Positions 18,966-32,600 of a DNA stretch of 64,000 nucleotides are shown here, piece after piece. The notes beneath the pieces were generated by a model. It worked only from the letters and a program-made list of their open reading frames with translations, did not search any database and had not been told where the DNA came from. The first letter of the stretch is position 1; every line of letters starts with the position of its first letter. Position numbers and translations under genes: made by a program. Location: assembly GCA_028554755.1 (NCBI GenBank), contig JAPTOF010000016.1:756501-820500 (forward strand). Direction: 5' to 3'. This stretch comes from Cordia subcordata. Taxonomy: Eukaryota; Streptophyta; Magnoliopsida; Boraginales; Cordiaceae.

Positions 18966-20880
18966 ATCTTGACTAATATAAATGTGTTTCCAAATTTCAT
19001 AAATTGTTGATCTTGATTGGAAGTGCCTTCAAGGATCCTCGTCAAGAATTTATAGAATCACCATCTCAACTAAGGGAAAAAGAAATAAGATCATGGGTTT
19101 GGGTTTTCTCGAAATAGATACCATTAGGAGAGAGATTTTAAGGTAATATATTATGGTAAATTTTATTTTTTTTTCAGAATTTTAACTTTTTTTTAAAGTC
19201 AAATTAAATATTTATTATAAAAAAAATAGCTTTTAAATTTTTTTAATAAAAATAGTCAATTCAAAGTGACTCTAAATTCAATCTGTATAAGTAGCTCTAT
19301 GAATATCTTTAAACACGGGATTTAGTAAGAATGGCAACTTAATTCTGTTTTTTATGTTGGTTTGCATTATTAGTAACAACCATATAGTTAGATAAGTATT
19401 CTTTACGATTAAAATCTTAAATTCAAATATATTCCTTTCAATTAAAAACATCATTGGATCCTCAATTAATCTGAACTATGTGTATTTACTTTGAGTAAGT
19501 TGAAATCTTCCTAGGGGAAAGAAAAATGAAGACTAAAAATAGGAAATGCACCCAACAAAAATTACTTAATGACATACTTGAATACCCTTTTCTTTTTTCT
19601 TCTTCTTCTTCTTCTTTTTTTTTTTTTTTATTGAAATACCAACATCATTCATTGCCACAAAACATCAAACACAACATAATCATCCGATAATACTTGATGC
19701 TTCTCGTCTAAGTTTCGTAGACATGTAGAAAACGCACCACAAGTCTCATTTGACCTTTTCATAACCGTCAAAAAATCAAAAGCTCTAACATTGCCCATCC
19801 ATCATAATATACTAACCAATTGCTTTGACTTTACTTAAACTTTGGTTTAATTTTAAGTTTTATCAAAATTAAACCAAAATTCAATATTTTGAGATGCTAA
19901 TTATTTTCTTTATAAACTAATTGTAACAATGTATTTGACACTTTTCATTATTAAAAGAAAATAAAACTAGTCAAAAGTCAAGCCAATAATGAAAAATTGG
20001 TTATTTATTATGAATTTGTAGAAGTTAAATAAATCTAATTGAGATAAGTTTGATAATCTCACAAGCCAACAATAAAGATGAGATTGGAATAAATAGAAAT
20101 AGCTAAAAGCTACTCAAAAGAATTAATGTGACACGGTTTATCATTACAATGCATTAATAATGATGTATAAATATCTTTATTTCATGAAAAATACTTTTTT
20201 CTTGAAAAAAGACTTTGTTTTTGCAACAAATACTTTGATTATTTTTTGGCAAAAATAAAAACTCTAAAAGAAACTTGTGTTCAACTTTTTTTAAGAAAAT
20301 TTGACTTTTTAATTCTTTTCAAAAGTTATAAATAAAGTGCTTAAAAAAAATCCTTTATCTTTACTTATTTTGACATTTAAGTCCCTTAACTTCAATAATG
20401 CAATTTTAATAAGTATCAAAAGGGATAAAATAGTGCCTTATATTTTATATTTGTGATACCATTAGTTCTTAAATTCAAAATTCTGCAAAACTAGACAGAA
20501 TTAGACATGTGTCAAGTGAATAAGGTTCTTGTGTATATTACATGTTAATTCCGTTTGATTTTCAATAATTTTGAACTTGAGTACTACGGGCTTCACAAAA
20601 ATAAAAATAAGAGACTATTATGTGTCATATTAAGAGCTCGTCTGAATTGGCTATTCAAAAATTTTGAAAACTTACTTTTCTTAGAAGCTAAAATTTATCA
20701 CTTATTAGAATCGAGCTTTTTTTAGAACTTTAATTTTCTAAATCAAATATTTATTAGAAAAATATATAAAAAAGTATATGTTTCTCTCTCTATATATATA
20801 AAGCTAACGCAAACATCTAAAAAAAACTTAAATGTTAAGATAAACAAAAATACATACTCATATTTGTCATTTACCCAAAA
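18966..20880. other. Intergenic DNA with MITE fragments and simple repeats
   Basis: Contains partial copies of a MITE family at about 19150-19272 (right end AAAAATAGTCAATTCAAAG) and 20634-20775 (left end GAGCTCGTCTGAATTGGCTA). A TTC/T-rich tract lies at about 19588-19630. No gene was seen. Confidence 0.5.
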
Positions 20881-21056
20881 AAAGTAATGCAAGACAGGGT
20901 ATGTTTAGAGTCGTGTCAAAGCATTTTCCTAGAATTTCACTCCTTCAATTTCAACGCATTCTCTCTCTTTACATTCTCGCCAGCAAATCTAGTTCCCCGG
21001 AATCCAGGTACCATCTCTGATTGCACACACTCACACCTAAAACACACACTCACTCT

Positions 21057-21094
21057 CACACGCGCGCGCGCACACACACACACATATGTATATG
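21057..21094. repeat. 38-bp alternating pyrimidine-purine tract
   Basis: A perfect alternating run made of CA, then five CG, then CA and TATG steps, about 105 bp upstream of the SCD2 start codon. It is flanked by more CA repeats and by TATATATCTCTATAGAGAGA. Alternating CG/CA tracts of this kind can adopt Z-DNA under negative supercoiling. It may lie in the SCD2 leader or core promoter. Confidence 0.85.
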
Positions 21095-21200
21095 TTAAAC
21101 ATACATACACACACACATATGTGTATATATATCTCTATAGAGAGAGCTCATATACACGTATATAATACACAGAATTCCAGCTTATATATGCATTGGATAG

Positions 21201-24200
21201 ATGGATCGGAGGAGAGCGGGGAGTCCGGCGTACTCACGGCAGTGGAGCGGAGGATCAAGCAGCACGGGATCATCCTCTCCGGTCAGCTCGCCTGCGCATC
21301 CGAGGTCGAGGCCGCCGGCGGCCGCCTCGGGGATGTCGACTATCAAGAGGACGCAGAACGTGGCCGCGAAAGCCGCGGCGCAGCGGTTAGCTCAGGTGAT
21401 GGCTTCTTCGCAGACTCCGGTGTACGATGACGACGACGAGGACGATGATCTAGGATTCCGGTTCGGACCTCCTCCGCCGGCGTCCAGTAAAGTGAGTAAT
21501 GGAAACAGAAATAGTAACGGTGCTTTGCCGGCTGTTTCGCTTATCAAGCCGAACAGATCTCCGTCACCTGCGGTAACTAAAGCGCCGTCTTTTCTCCATT
21601 TGATGTTTTCTGTTATCTAATTTTGATTTATTTAATCTTATCATGATACATTTTTTATGTGATTTGGACACTAATGTTCTATATCGAAGTTATGATTACT
21701 TTACTGAAGGTGATATTAACATAGTGTTCCGGATCGCTTGTGGTGTAGATTTATTTAATTTATGAATCAATGCTGTGATGATTTGTATCTGCTAATGAGT
21801 GTAAAATAGTATTAACACCAATTTTATTTGGAAGATATGTGGAAGTGGAATTATTATTTGTATTTTACTTAAATACTCTTTATTTATTCTATTTACATTA
21901 GACGGTAGTAACATGTTTGAAGCTTGTGACTCTTTTATTTTTGACTCAACAAGCAGGAGTTTCGATTCATTATCTAGTTCGAAGTTCAGAGAGAATCCAC
22001 TCGATCCTATTCATTTACTATTAATTTTTGCTATTATGCTTATATCATTTATATACATGTTTGTCTTTGCCTCAGTGATACAAATAGACAATAGGCATTT
22101 CTTCATCTTCTTCTTCTTTTTTTTGACAATAGATGGATGAAGAAAGGAAAAAAAAAAAAAAAGAGCAGTTTCTGATTAAGGATTTCACAAGAGGATCATA
22201 TATAATGGGATAGGGAATAATATCTTATGTTTTAAAAAGATAACTTTTATCTGCAAATGATTCTTCTACCAAATTGGTGGAATTGGATATGTTGGAGTTG
22301 CAAATTCTAGCTCTTAAGTAAGGATTTGGAGAAAGTTGAAGGAAATTCAAAATTTGCAAATATTAAAATTTCAAATTTTTTTTTGAAAGGTGCTTCCAAA
22401 TATAAGTAATTGAATTTGTAAATGAACTCCGAAAAATTTTATGGAATTGTCCAAATAGTCTGTAACTGATTATTGAGTTCTGCTAATATATGAGGTTGAG
22501 AACTGAAAGTGGATTGAGGATTAATAATATTTTTCATCTTAATGTTGATTCAAATGGTGCTTTGATATGTAAGATTAATTTATGGATGTTCATTGAGGAT
22601 TTTCTTGTTTGACCATTTAAAAGGATTACATGGAAAACTGAGGATATAAGTAAGCTAATTTGCAATGTTTCGTGCTATGTATGATATACGAGAAAGTATG
22701 CTCCAGGAGTGACCCATTCATCTAGGAAGAGGAGAAGGTACTAGTTTGCTTATTGTTAATCTGTTGTAATGTGTTTCTAACGTGTTGAAAGTACAGAAAA
22801 ATTGATACAATGGTGACCAATGATTTATTTCTTTGGAAGAATTGCAAGCACTAAGAGGTAAAGTTTCTTGTAGACAGTTATTAGTTGTGGTGGTTAATTG
22901 ATGTTATCGTGTGTAGTTAGGTCGGAACTTTATGGATCACAATTCTCCTGTTCGTTCCTCATCTGCTGGAAGACCTTCAATGTCTGTTCGTACCAATACA
23001 ACGGTTGCTGCACCAACAAGCAGAACATCGCTGAAAACTCTGGTGGCCATCCCACCTATAGAACCTCCTAGATCGAAAGAGAAGAGGTAACTTGTGTTTC
23101 TATTTTACCTTTTCTCTTTTCCAATTGCTAAGCTTTTGTCTCTTATCAGAGAGTAACATTCTTTTGTAGATGACTGATAGCAGCTATTTGCATCATCCTC
23201 TGACATTTATTGTCTTCTAGAATTTGTTGTTTTTCCCTCCTTGCTGCAAACCCGACCCCCTTCCCTCCACATGGGTATGAGTGACACTCTTTTTGCCTAA
23301 AGCTTCTCTTTCCGCTTTAGCCAAAAGATGTTCAATAAGTACCAGGTTTTTGACAATAATTCACAGCAAAACACGCCTGAGTCATTTGGGCCTGAAATGA
23401 ATGCCAAGCTTCTGGAAGCTAGATTGTGAATTCATCATTTGCATTCTTTTTACATCAGTAGATGGAGATCCTGGTTTCGCATTTAAAAGTGGTAAACAGT
23501 TGGAATATGTTTCATTATCAAGCCTACAATTTTGATTATATTGTTGTATGATGCAATCACATTGTTTATATATATTTGCTGGGCTATTGATATCAGATGA
23601 GTTAACACGGGCAATATATGTTATCTGTTTAAGATATATTAGTGATTTATCTACCGTCAGCTTGCGTAATTTGTTGCATAGTTTATTAGGGGATTTCTAA
23701 TGTGACTGTATTGATGTGTCTACTTAGAATCTGATAATAAATAGCTAGCGAGCAATCTTCTTTTTCATCATATACTACTGGCAATATTGTTGATATCACT
23801 AGCTGTCACAACTGCTGTAGGTTTGTGCCTGATTTAGGACGAATTGACTTGAAGAATTCGGGGAAACGGCCTGAGGCTACTGCACTTCGTGATGAAGTAT
23901 AGATTTTGGTTATCACTTTCTACTTTTATAGTTTTTTTCTGCATAAGATTGGACTAACCTGTTTCGGGACAAGGCATGTTTCATGTATTTTAGAGCTTTG
24001 AGATGTCAAATGATTATATGATCATAAGTTTTGGAACACTTTGAGTACTTAAAATCTAATGAGTCAAAATTAACTGCATTTGCAGCTTGACATGTTACAA
24101 GAAGAGAATGAGATCATTTTGGATAAGGTGAATCTTTCCTGTCCTCTCCTCTCTCTCCCTCTCTCTTGCATATTAATTTATGCGCATACATGCAAAAGCT

Positions 24201-27200
24201 CCATTGTCCATCCCACACACCTACAGACTAGTAATCTCTTTGCTTGTTGAATATGCAAAAAGAAGATATTTGAAGTTGTCCTAATGTCATTAGTACGTAT
24301 GAGAGCTTAATGACTGATTTACTCCACAGCTACGCCGTGAAGAGGAAAAACGTGAAGAAGCGGAAGCCAGGGCCAGAGAGCTGGAGAAGCAGGTAAATAT
24401 TCTATCAGACATTACACTTGCTCTTTTGATTTGTGCTTTCTTGAGGATGCTTAACTTTGGGTTGCTTGTGCAATGTGGTTGTCAGCTTACTTTCAATATA
24501 ACATTTCCTCTTCCTCTGAATAGTGAAACAGTATTCTTTCTGTTTGACTTATTTTTTTTAACTCCCATTTATTCTTAGTTATGAAACTTAGTGAAACTGT
24601 ATTCTTTCTGTTTGACTTTTTTTTTTTAACTCCCACTTATTCTTAGTTATGAAACTTGATGATATTTATTAACTCCCATTTATTCTTGGTTATGAAACTT
24701 GATGATATTTATGAGTACTGTCAAGATACTATTGTCATAAAGGTCCTGATAGTTATGTGCTTTTCATTTGTTAATATTATCATCCTATCATGATTTCATA
24801 ACATTGATAATCATGTAGAAGCAAACTTTATTACGTGTAATTATCATTTACAAAGACATGTTACAATATCTTTCTCTTCTTTGGTGTATATTCTTTTATT
24901 TACAGGTTGCCGCCCTTGGAGAAGGCATATCTCTGGAAGCTAAACTATTAAGCAGGTAACTTCAATTGTTTCATCTTTCCCATGCCATTGGATGACATCT
25001 CTGGTTTAATGTTGTCTATGTTTGTTTGCAGGAAGGAAGCAGTACTACGACAGAGAGAGGTAAGAAGGACCCCTTGACATACCAAGTTGGCTGTCTAGTG
25101 CATCTTTATACTCTGTCATGATGCTTGTAGAAAGTCTTTTGCTAAGCAATTTCCTACTAGTTTTATCTTGAACTCTAAGTTTAGATTATGAAAGCAAAAT
25201 GCCGCATTCTTTACGTTACGGTATTTTAGTATCTGCTGTCTCATATGGATTGCTTGATCTGTTACAGGCTGCTCTAAGAGCTGCTCAACAGACAAAGGAT
25301 GGGAGAGATGAGGAAATTGCTGCTCTTCGTGCAGAAATAGAGGTTTGTCTGTGCTACTCATTGACCTATCTTTTCCTTGCATTACTGATTATCTTTGTTC
25401 TTATATGACTCGTTTTGTTCAGAACTTCAAAGATGAGACTGCAACTGCCTTAGAACAGCTAAAGGAAGCTGAATCTGAAGCCAAAGCTCTTCAGACAATG
25501 ACTCAGAGAATGATTTTGACAACTGAAGAGATGGTTGTCCTTTGAACTCTTTTTGTCATTATGGATGGCTGTTATACTAAATCCTAACTAATTTTCTTTT
25601 TTTAAATTGACCATGTAGGAGGAGGTTGTTTTGAAGAGGTGTTGGCTTGCTCGCTACTGGGGCTTAGCTGTACATTATGGTAATCTTCTCATAGCATCTC
25701 CATATTCTATTCATTCTGCAATCTAGAATTAGATCTTGTTTCTTTCCCTACCTTCCATGAAATGTAATGAATTCTTGAGCTTTACCTAGGAAGAAGTCCT
25801 TTTGACCTAGGACTATCTGTCTTTTAGATTAGATGCTGCAATTCCTTTTTTATTTTTATGAGGTTATGACTTGAAATAAATCTGCTTGTGCTAATTCTCA
25901 GACTTGAAATTATTTGAGATCTTCAGATCTGTATTTATTCAATTTATTGCATCTAGATGTGCTTTCTTGTGAAGCCAAGGTGTTTTCTTTGACTGAGAAA
26001 CTTCTTCTGTAAGAGATTATCTATGAAAGTTGAGTTGCTTTACCTAAACGTGTTGCAGGTATTTGTGCGGATATAGCAATCTCAAAGCATGAGCATTGGT
26101 CGTCTTTGGCCCCTCTTCCATTTGAGGTTGTCATTTCTGCTGGACAGAAGGCCAGAGAGGAGTCTTGGGATGGTATTGTTTTTTGGCAACTTTTAACTTC
26201 TGAAGCAGATCTGCTGCTATTCTTAACTTCTTAGCTTCAATTTATACTCGCCTATAAAAATGGCTAATAGCTTTATTTTCTGAAGCAGGTGCTGATGAAT
26301 CTGATAGGAGCAAATCTATAAGAGATTTGAGTGACTTAACCGGAGAAGGAAATATTGAGAGTATGCTTTCAGTTGAAATGGGTCTAAGGGAACTGGCTTC
26401 TCTGAAGGTTCTGCTTGTTCTTTCACTATTTTTGTGCACAAATAGTAACGTGAACTTCCCCTCTTGTCATAGTGTTCAAAATATGTTGGATAGACGTAGG
26501 AAGTTCATGTTATGCTTCTTTATGTTCTCACTCAAGTTATTATATTTTGCTGTAACAAGGTCGAGGATGCTGTTATTCTTGCAATGGCTCAAAAGCGACG
26601 TTCAAATATGGTTCGCCAATCCTTCTCTGGTATGTTCCATTGTGAGACATTGTTCACCTAAAGTACAAACTCTGCTTTCGTAAGGATTTTCTAAGTTGAT
26701 TTGTTCATTGAAGTTCCATTGGAAATATAATCTAAGTTCTTTTGTTAGTTGCAGCTTTTTGCATCTTCTCTCTTGATTGTCTGCAACTTTTGTTGCTATA
26801 GTTTTACACTTAACTCTTTAGCTTATTATTAAGATTTAGTAGTCTTGTTTTCTGTATTGTGTACTTGTATGAAACGGTGGTGAACTGCTAGTGACCTAGT
26901 GTGATACAACTTAGACTCTTCCAGATGAATTGCTAGTATGATAGAACATAAGGTCTACAATAGATTACGAGCTTAATACTAATAACTTATTTGGCTGTTC
27001 CTTGCAATTGCAGATCCTAGAATGTCTGGTGACCCCAAGTTCATAGACACATTTGGTAATGGGAACTTTCTATTTAATCATTATCTATCTTAACCTCTGT
27101 GAAACTTAAGTCCTGGTGGTTTATGTTTTCCTTCATCATTTTCTACCATTGACAACTTTATTACAATTTCTGCATTATCAGAAAAGAATGTCCCGAGAAT

Positions 27201-28233
27201 CTGAGATGCATGTGGTCTCTCAAAATAAAATCATTTATCCTGCATTGGAGTTTGGGTTGGATTCTGCAAAATTTTGCAATTTCACACAATTTTCCTGCTT
27301 AACATGTGGTCCTTTTAAAGATCAAAGTGACTAACGTTAACCCTTTGATGTTAATGGTACTGCAAAAGCATGACACATAATTGGATAAGCTCCGGCTGCA
27401 TATCTCTGTTATTTGAGTGCTTCTAGTAATGATCGATGTGTCCTGTCCAATTGTCAGATTCACTTGCACATGGGAGAAAATAGTTTGCATCTGCCTCCTG
27501 CTGCTAAAGTAGACAAGAGTTTATCATAAGACTTACATTTGTTTGGCATCTCCTTTCTTTGCAGAACTAAGCGAAGAGGAATCAGAAGATGTTCTTTTCA
27601 AGGAGGTTGGTTTTTCTCTCCTCAAGTTTGGTTGGTTTCTTGTTCTACCAGCATTTCGTTTTTTCCTTAAATATCTTTTAACTAATGTTTTAATGTGCTG
27701 TCATCCTTTTCATTTGTGACGTATAACTTAAGCTACTATCAATCATGTATGTGATGGCATGTTACCTTCGTCTTCTTTGAAGTGTGATTTGATGTTCCAT
27801 GAACTGTGTTGGAAAAACTTATTTACGTAATTATGATACAACATGGTATATGGCATGGACAGGCATGGCTTACTTATTTTTGGAGAAGAGCTAAAGTACA
27901 TGGTGTTGAAGAGGATATAGCAGAGGAGAGACTTCTACTTTGGATGAGCCGTAGCGGGCAATCACCAACTCCACAAGATGCTGTTGATGGTAGTTCTCTT
28001 TCCTCGCCCTCCCATCCGATAATTCAAAATTTAGCTCGTATCCCATCCTTCTTGATTCAATAAAGTTTATATTATACCTAATATCCCTATGGTGTTCTGT
28101 GACAGTTGAACGAGGTTTAACAGAGCTAAGAAAATTGGGGATAGAGCAACAATTATGGGAAGCGTCCCGTCAGGAAATAGACCTATCTTCTGCTGCTAAA
28201 CCGCAAATTGCTGCTGAATCAGAAACTTCATGA
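21201..28233 (+). CDS. SCD2: Coiled-coil protein SCD2 (stomatal cytokinesis defective 2)
   Basis: 17 exons give 562 residues: 21201-21572, 22917-23086, 23821-23896, 24086-24127, 24330-24392, 24906-24955, 25032-25059, 25268-25342, 25423-25533, 25619-25679, 26059-26172, 26289-26407, 26560-26629, 27014-27055, 27565-27605, 27863-27989, 28106-28233. All junctions are GT-AG and phases agree. The N-terminus is Ser/Pro-rich and basic ([17 protein letters not shown]), followed by [20 protein letters not shown] and an acidic DDDDEDDD run. A charged coiled coil spans about residues 206-330. The conserved C-terminal half has [30 protein letters not shown] and [10 protein letters not shown]. In Arabidopsis SCD2 works with the DENN-domain protein SCD1 at the cell plate and plasma membrane in clathrin-linked trafficking during cytokinesis and cell expansion. 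Identification is by recalled family sequence. Confidence 0.9.
24523..24705 (+). repeat. Imperfect tandem repeats in SCD2 intron 5
   Basis: A 68-bp unit starting GTGAAACNGTATTCTTTCTG at 24523 recurs at 24591. A third partial copy of its second half (TTATTCTTGGTTATGAAACTT) follows. Wholly intronic. Confidence 0.85.
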
Positions 28234-29610
28234 TGGACGTGTCAATTTTTTCTCATCTTTTCAGTATGTTTTCTCTTCAAATATAAAAAGGATTTCAATT
28301 ACAATTCTTCTATTGTAAGAGTGTTTGGTACTTGTTATGTTGAAACTACAGGTAGGTTGAGCAATTTTTCGTTCCTGTGTATAATTTTATTGGATGGTTC
28401 AGACCAATTTTGTAATCCTGTTTATATAAGTCAAAATATAATTCATTCATTTGATTATTCTGAAATTTTGTGTGCTCCTCATACGTACGCGGTTTTATGA
28501 AGAAATTGTGTACGTTTAGAACCTTGTGAATGTATTGAGTCACCATTATTATAGAAGAGAGAGCTGAGTGCCTTCAGCTCGATTGTAGCATGGAATGTGG
28601 TGTGAGAAATTCCAGCGTCAGAGATGTTAAAGAATGTAGCAGGGGTTGGGACCTTCTCAGAGAAATACACTCCCTCAATTTGATATTATACAGGCAACAT
28701 GCCCCATCTTATTATCGAGGTTTGGTTCATTCGAAAAAAAATATCAATCTTAGGGGAAATCATTCAAATGGTAAAATTGTTGACTTCAATCTCTTTGACT
28801 GAACCTAAAGGAGAATTTGATCATTCAACCTTTGCTTTTGAAGGAATTTGGAGTTGGATTACAATCAATTTTGCAATTCAAATGGTAAAATTGTTACATC
28901 TGCCTAAAATTGATAATTGGTAATTGATTCAATTATCAATTTTGTAGGCGACTGTCATATCAAATATCATTGCTCTCCCTTGTAACGTTAAGATCTTCTT
29001 CTTTTCCTATTTTGTTTCAACAAGAACAATCCAACCAAAGGAGACCAATTGCCGGATGGATCAGTAGAATTCAAAACACCCAAATGGGAATCAGGATTGA
29101 ACCTGGGTCATGAGTTGCGTTTAACATTAACTCTCTCACCGCTAAGATATCCAAGGACCATAACATAATGAACTTCAATAGAATTTTCGTCGGTGTCACA
29201 CAAGCAAATCACATTGACATTTTCTGATTACACTACATTTCTAAAAGCTTTGCTCACAAGAGGACATGCTCTATGAATAACAAAAAAACCCATCATGGTT
29301 GTCAATAAAGAGGATCTTTAGAGCGATAAGAAAAGAATGAAGGTCTGATTCAAAATTCCACAAGGATTGTTACATCTGCCCAAAAAGTGACTATACGATA
29401 AAATGTGAACGAACCTTCAGTAGAATCAAATTGCCTTTTGGTATGACATCTTACGCTGACTCCTTGCTTGCAGACTATAGTATGCATGAAACTCAATCTT
29501 CTGCTGCTCAACGAGTCGCTTTGAAAAACCAGAGCACAATTGCAACCGTCTCAAACGTAAAAGCAGCAGAGAAAACAATGGATCAATAAGGTCAAAACAG
29601 GAAAATTGAT
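28234..29610. other. Convergent intergenic region between SCD2 and CLPC
   Basis: Holds the 3' UTRs of both genes and a SINE-like insertion. No additional coding gene was seen. Confidence 0.6.
28990..29160 (-). mobile_element. tRNA-related SINE, degenerate
   Basis: On the minus strand the head reads GATATCTTAGCGGTGAGAG (A-box-like) and then, about 45 bases on, CCAGGTTCAATCCTGATTCC (B-box-like), at tRNA-like spacing. The tail becomes A-rich (GGAAAAGAAGAAGATC) near 28990. Target duplication not resolved. Confidence 0.55.
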
Positions 29611-32600
29611 CTACACGAGAAGGGGCTCGCGTAATGACTCTGGCTCTGGAGGAGCATGGCTGCTTCCGAAGGCAACAACCACATTACCATCAGAATTGGC
29701 GTCAACAATAACATGATCACCTTCTTTGATCTCACGTGCCAACATCTTCTCAGCCATGCTGTCTTCCAACAATCTCATAATAGCTCTCCTCAGTGGTCGA
29801 GCACCGTAGCTCGGGTTGTATCCTTCGTCAACCACCCGATCTTTGAACCTTTCAGTCACCTCAAGTTTTATTTCTTTATCCTTGAGTCTATTGAGGACCT
29901 CTTTTAGCATAAGATCAGCAATCTCCTTCACCTCCAGCTTAGTGAGCTGTCTAAATACGATCATATCATCTAATCTGTTCAAAAATTCTGGCCTGAAATA
30001 TTGCTTCAGTTCCTCTATCACCAAGCTTTTAATTCGGTTGTAACTGCTATCCTTCTCATCATAATCAAGATCAAAACCTATATGACGACCTCCCTTTTCT
30101 ATTACGTTACTTCCAACATTTGAGGTCATGATCAAAAGTGTGTTCTTGAAATCAACAGTTCTACCTTTGCTGTCTGTTAACCTGCCATCTTCAAGAATTT
30201 GAAGCATCATGTTGAAGATATCAGGGTGAGCTTTCTCAATCTCATCAAAGAGCACAACAGTGTAAGGGCGGCGCCGAACAGCCTCGGTCAATTGACCACC
30301 TTCGGTGTAACCAACATATCCCGGGGGTGAACCAATAAGCTTGGAGACAGTGTGTCTCTCCATGAACTCACTCATATCAAGACGGATCATGGATTCTTCA
30401 GAACCGAAGTAGCAGGTCGCCAGGGCCTTTGCCAACTCTGACTTTCCAACACCAGTTGGACCAGAGAAGATAAAGCTAGCAATTGGCCTATTGGGGTTCT
30501 TGAGCCCAACACGGGCACGGCGGATAGCACGACTAATTGCTTTGACAGCTTCATCTTGACCAATGACGCGATTATGGAGTGTCTCCTCCATCTTGAGGAG
30601 GCGATCAGACTCATCCGTAGAAACCTTCTCAACTGGTATGCCGGTCCACAAGGAGACTATATGCTGAATGTCTGATTCAATCACGACCGGACCACCATGT
30701 CCTCCCTCAGACTCTGCCTTGCTCATCTCTTTGTTTTTATTTATCAAAGCCGACATCTTAGCCTTAAGATCCATTTCTTTATCACGCAGCTGTCCTGCCT
30801 GTACATTAATTTAGCTAACATTAGCTCATACACAATAGATCAGAAAATTCATGTAGCACGATAAACAGCTGAGAGCTGTACTAAAATTTGTGAGCATAAT
30901 TTAAAAGCCAAGTCTTTGTGTAAAACTGCAAATTTTTTTTATACATTCTTGTAAGCTAAATAAGCATTTATCAGAAATATCATCTCCTTAAGGTTCAGGA
31001 ACATGCAACTGAATGAAAAGGAACTAGCTTACAGAGACCAACTCCACAAGTCAAATACCTTCTCAAAGTCTTGACTCCGAACAGCTTCGTTCTTTTCTTT
31101 TGTTAACTGCCTGAGCTCTTTCTCAAGCTCTCTTGCTTCCTCAGGTAGCTGCAAAGAAATATAAGCTTTTTTTTATGTGATTCAATAAACAAAAAGAGCA
31201 GAAAACAACTGGGGAATAACATAGAAATGTCCACACCTGTGCATGGCAAAGTCGTACACGAGAACCAGCTTCATCAATCAAGTCAATTGCTTTATCAGGC
31301 AGAAATCGGTCACTGAAAGGCGCAAAGATATTTCAGGGCTAAAAAGAGATTGCTAGAGAAGAAAAAACGTGACATCTACAAAAGCAAATGCATATGCAAT
31401 CACGGGTCTATAAGAGGTCAAGGGCATAAACCTTAACGCCTTTGTATAGCTAATAAATACCATCACAAAAGGATCCTTTTGTCCCTCTTCTCCCATTCCT
31501 TTTTGTCAATCTCTCCATTTAATTTATCAGGTGTATTCTGCATCTAAAGTATGAATTACTACAAATAAAAATGGTAATGGCGCATTTCTTCTTGATCAAA
31601 AGGGAATACATACTGGTAACATCATAACAGAAAATTGAACCTTCGGACCGTGAGGATCAAGTAATATAGTATATTCATTTTCTATAGAATCGGAAACTGA
31701 AAGGAACGAGAAAAGAGAGAAAAGATGTCTGAGATAAACTTCATTTGATTGCTTGATCAGTTTTAGTACATCTTGAGTATTTATAGTTTTGAGTCTCTAC
31801 AATTGCTATTTCCACTAATATAACTAACTTGACTAGTGATATTTCAGCTCCTATAACTAACAGCAGGTGAACAGAGTAATTGAGCACATTTTGCAAGTGT
31901 TTATTACACTTTCTAGAAGATTCTTTTAACTAACTTCAGCTGCTGCCACACTAAACTTTATTAACTGCTGCTGCTCTATTAACTAACTGTCAACATATAG
32001 CTACCAGAAACAACACTAAAGAATAAAATGTCAACAATAAGCCAAAAAAATCCTTCTTCCCCTAACAAACAGGTACCTGATGTACTGATGTGATAGATGA
32101 ACTGCTGCAACTATTGCTTCATCCGTGTAACGAAGTTTGTGGTGAATCTCATATCGCTCTCGTAATCCCTTTAGAATTTGTACAGCATCTTCAACAGTGG
32201 GTTCAGGTACCTTCACTGGCTGGAACCTTCTCTCCAAGGCTGGATCCTTTTCAATGTGCATCCTGTATTCATCCAGTGTCGTGGCTCCAATACACTGGAT
32301 TCGCCGAATACAAATATTTAGTCTTTTATGAAATAAGAGACACATCAACTTAATTCAATCTATTCTTTGCTGAAAAAAACATATGCACTTCATAACCAGA
32401 CACTGCTACACTAATATTTCAGGTGCTGTGTTAACATTTGACAAAGAACGACTAGTCTCTATCTTTCACTTTGAATGAAAATATTCAATTATTGTTATCA
32501 CTTTAAAATAACAGATTACCATGATATAAATAATACTGGAAAATCAAAAAGGGCAAAATGCTTTGTTAAACCGTTTAAAAAGGATGAGCCCCATAATATA

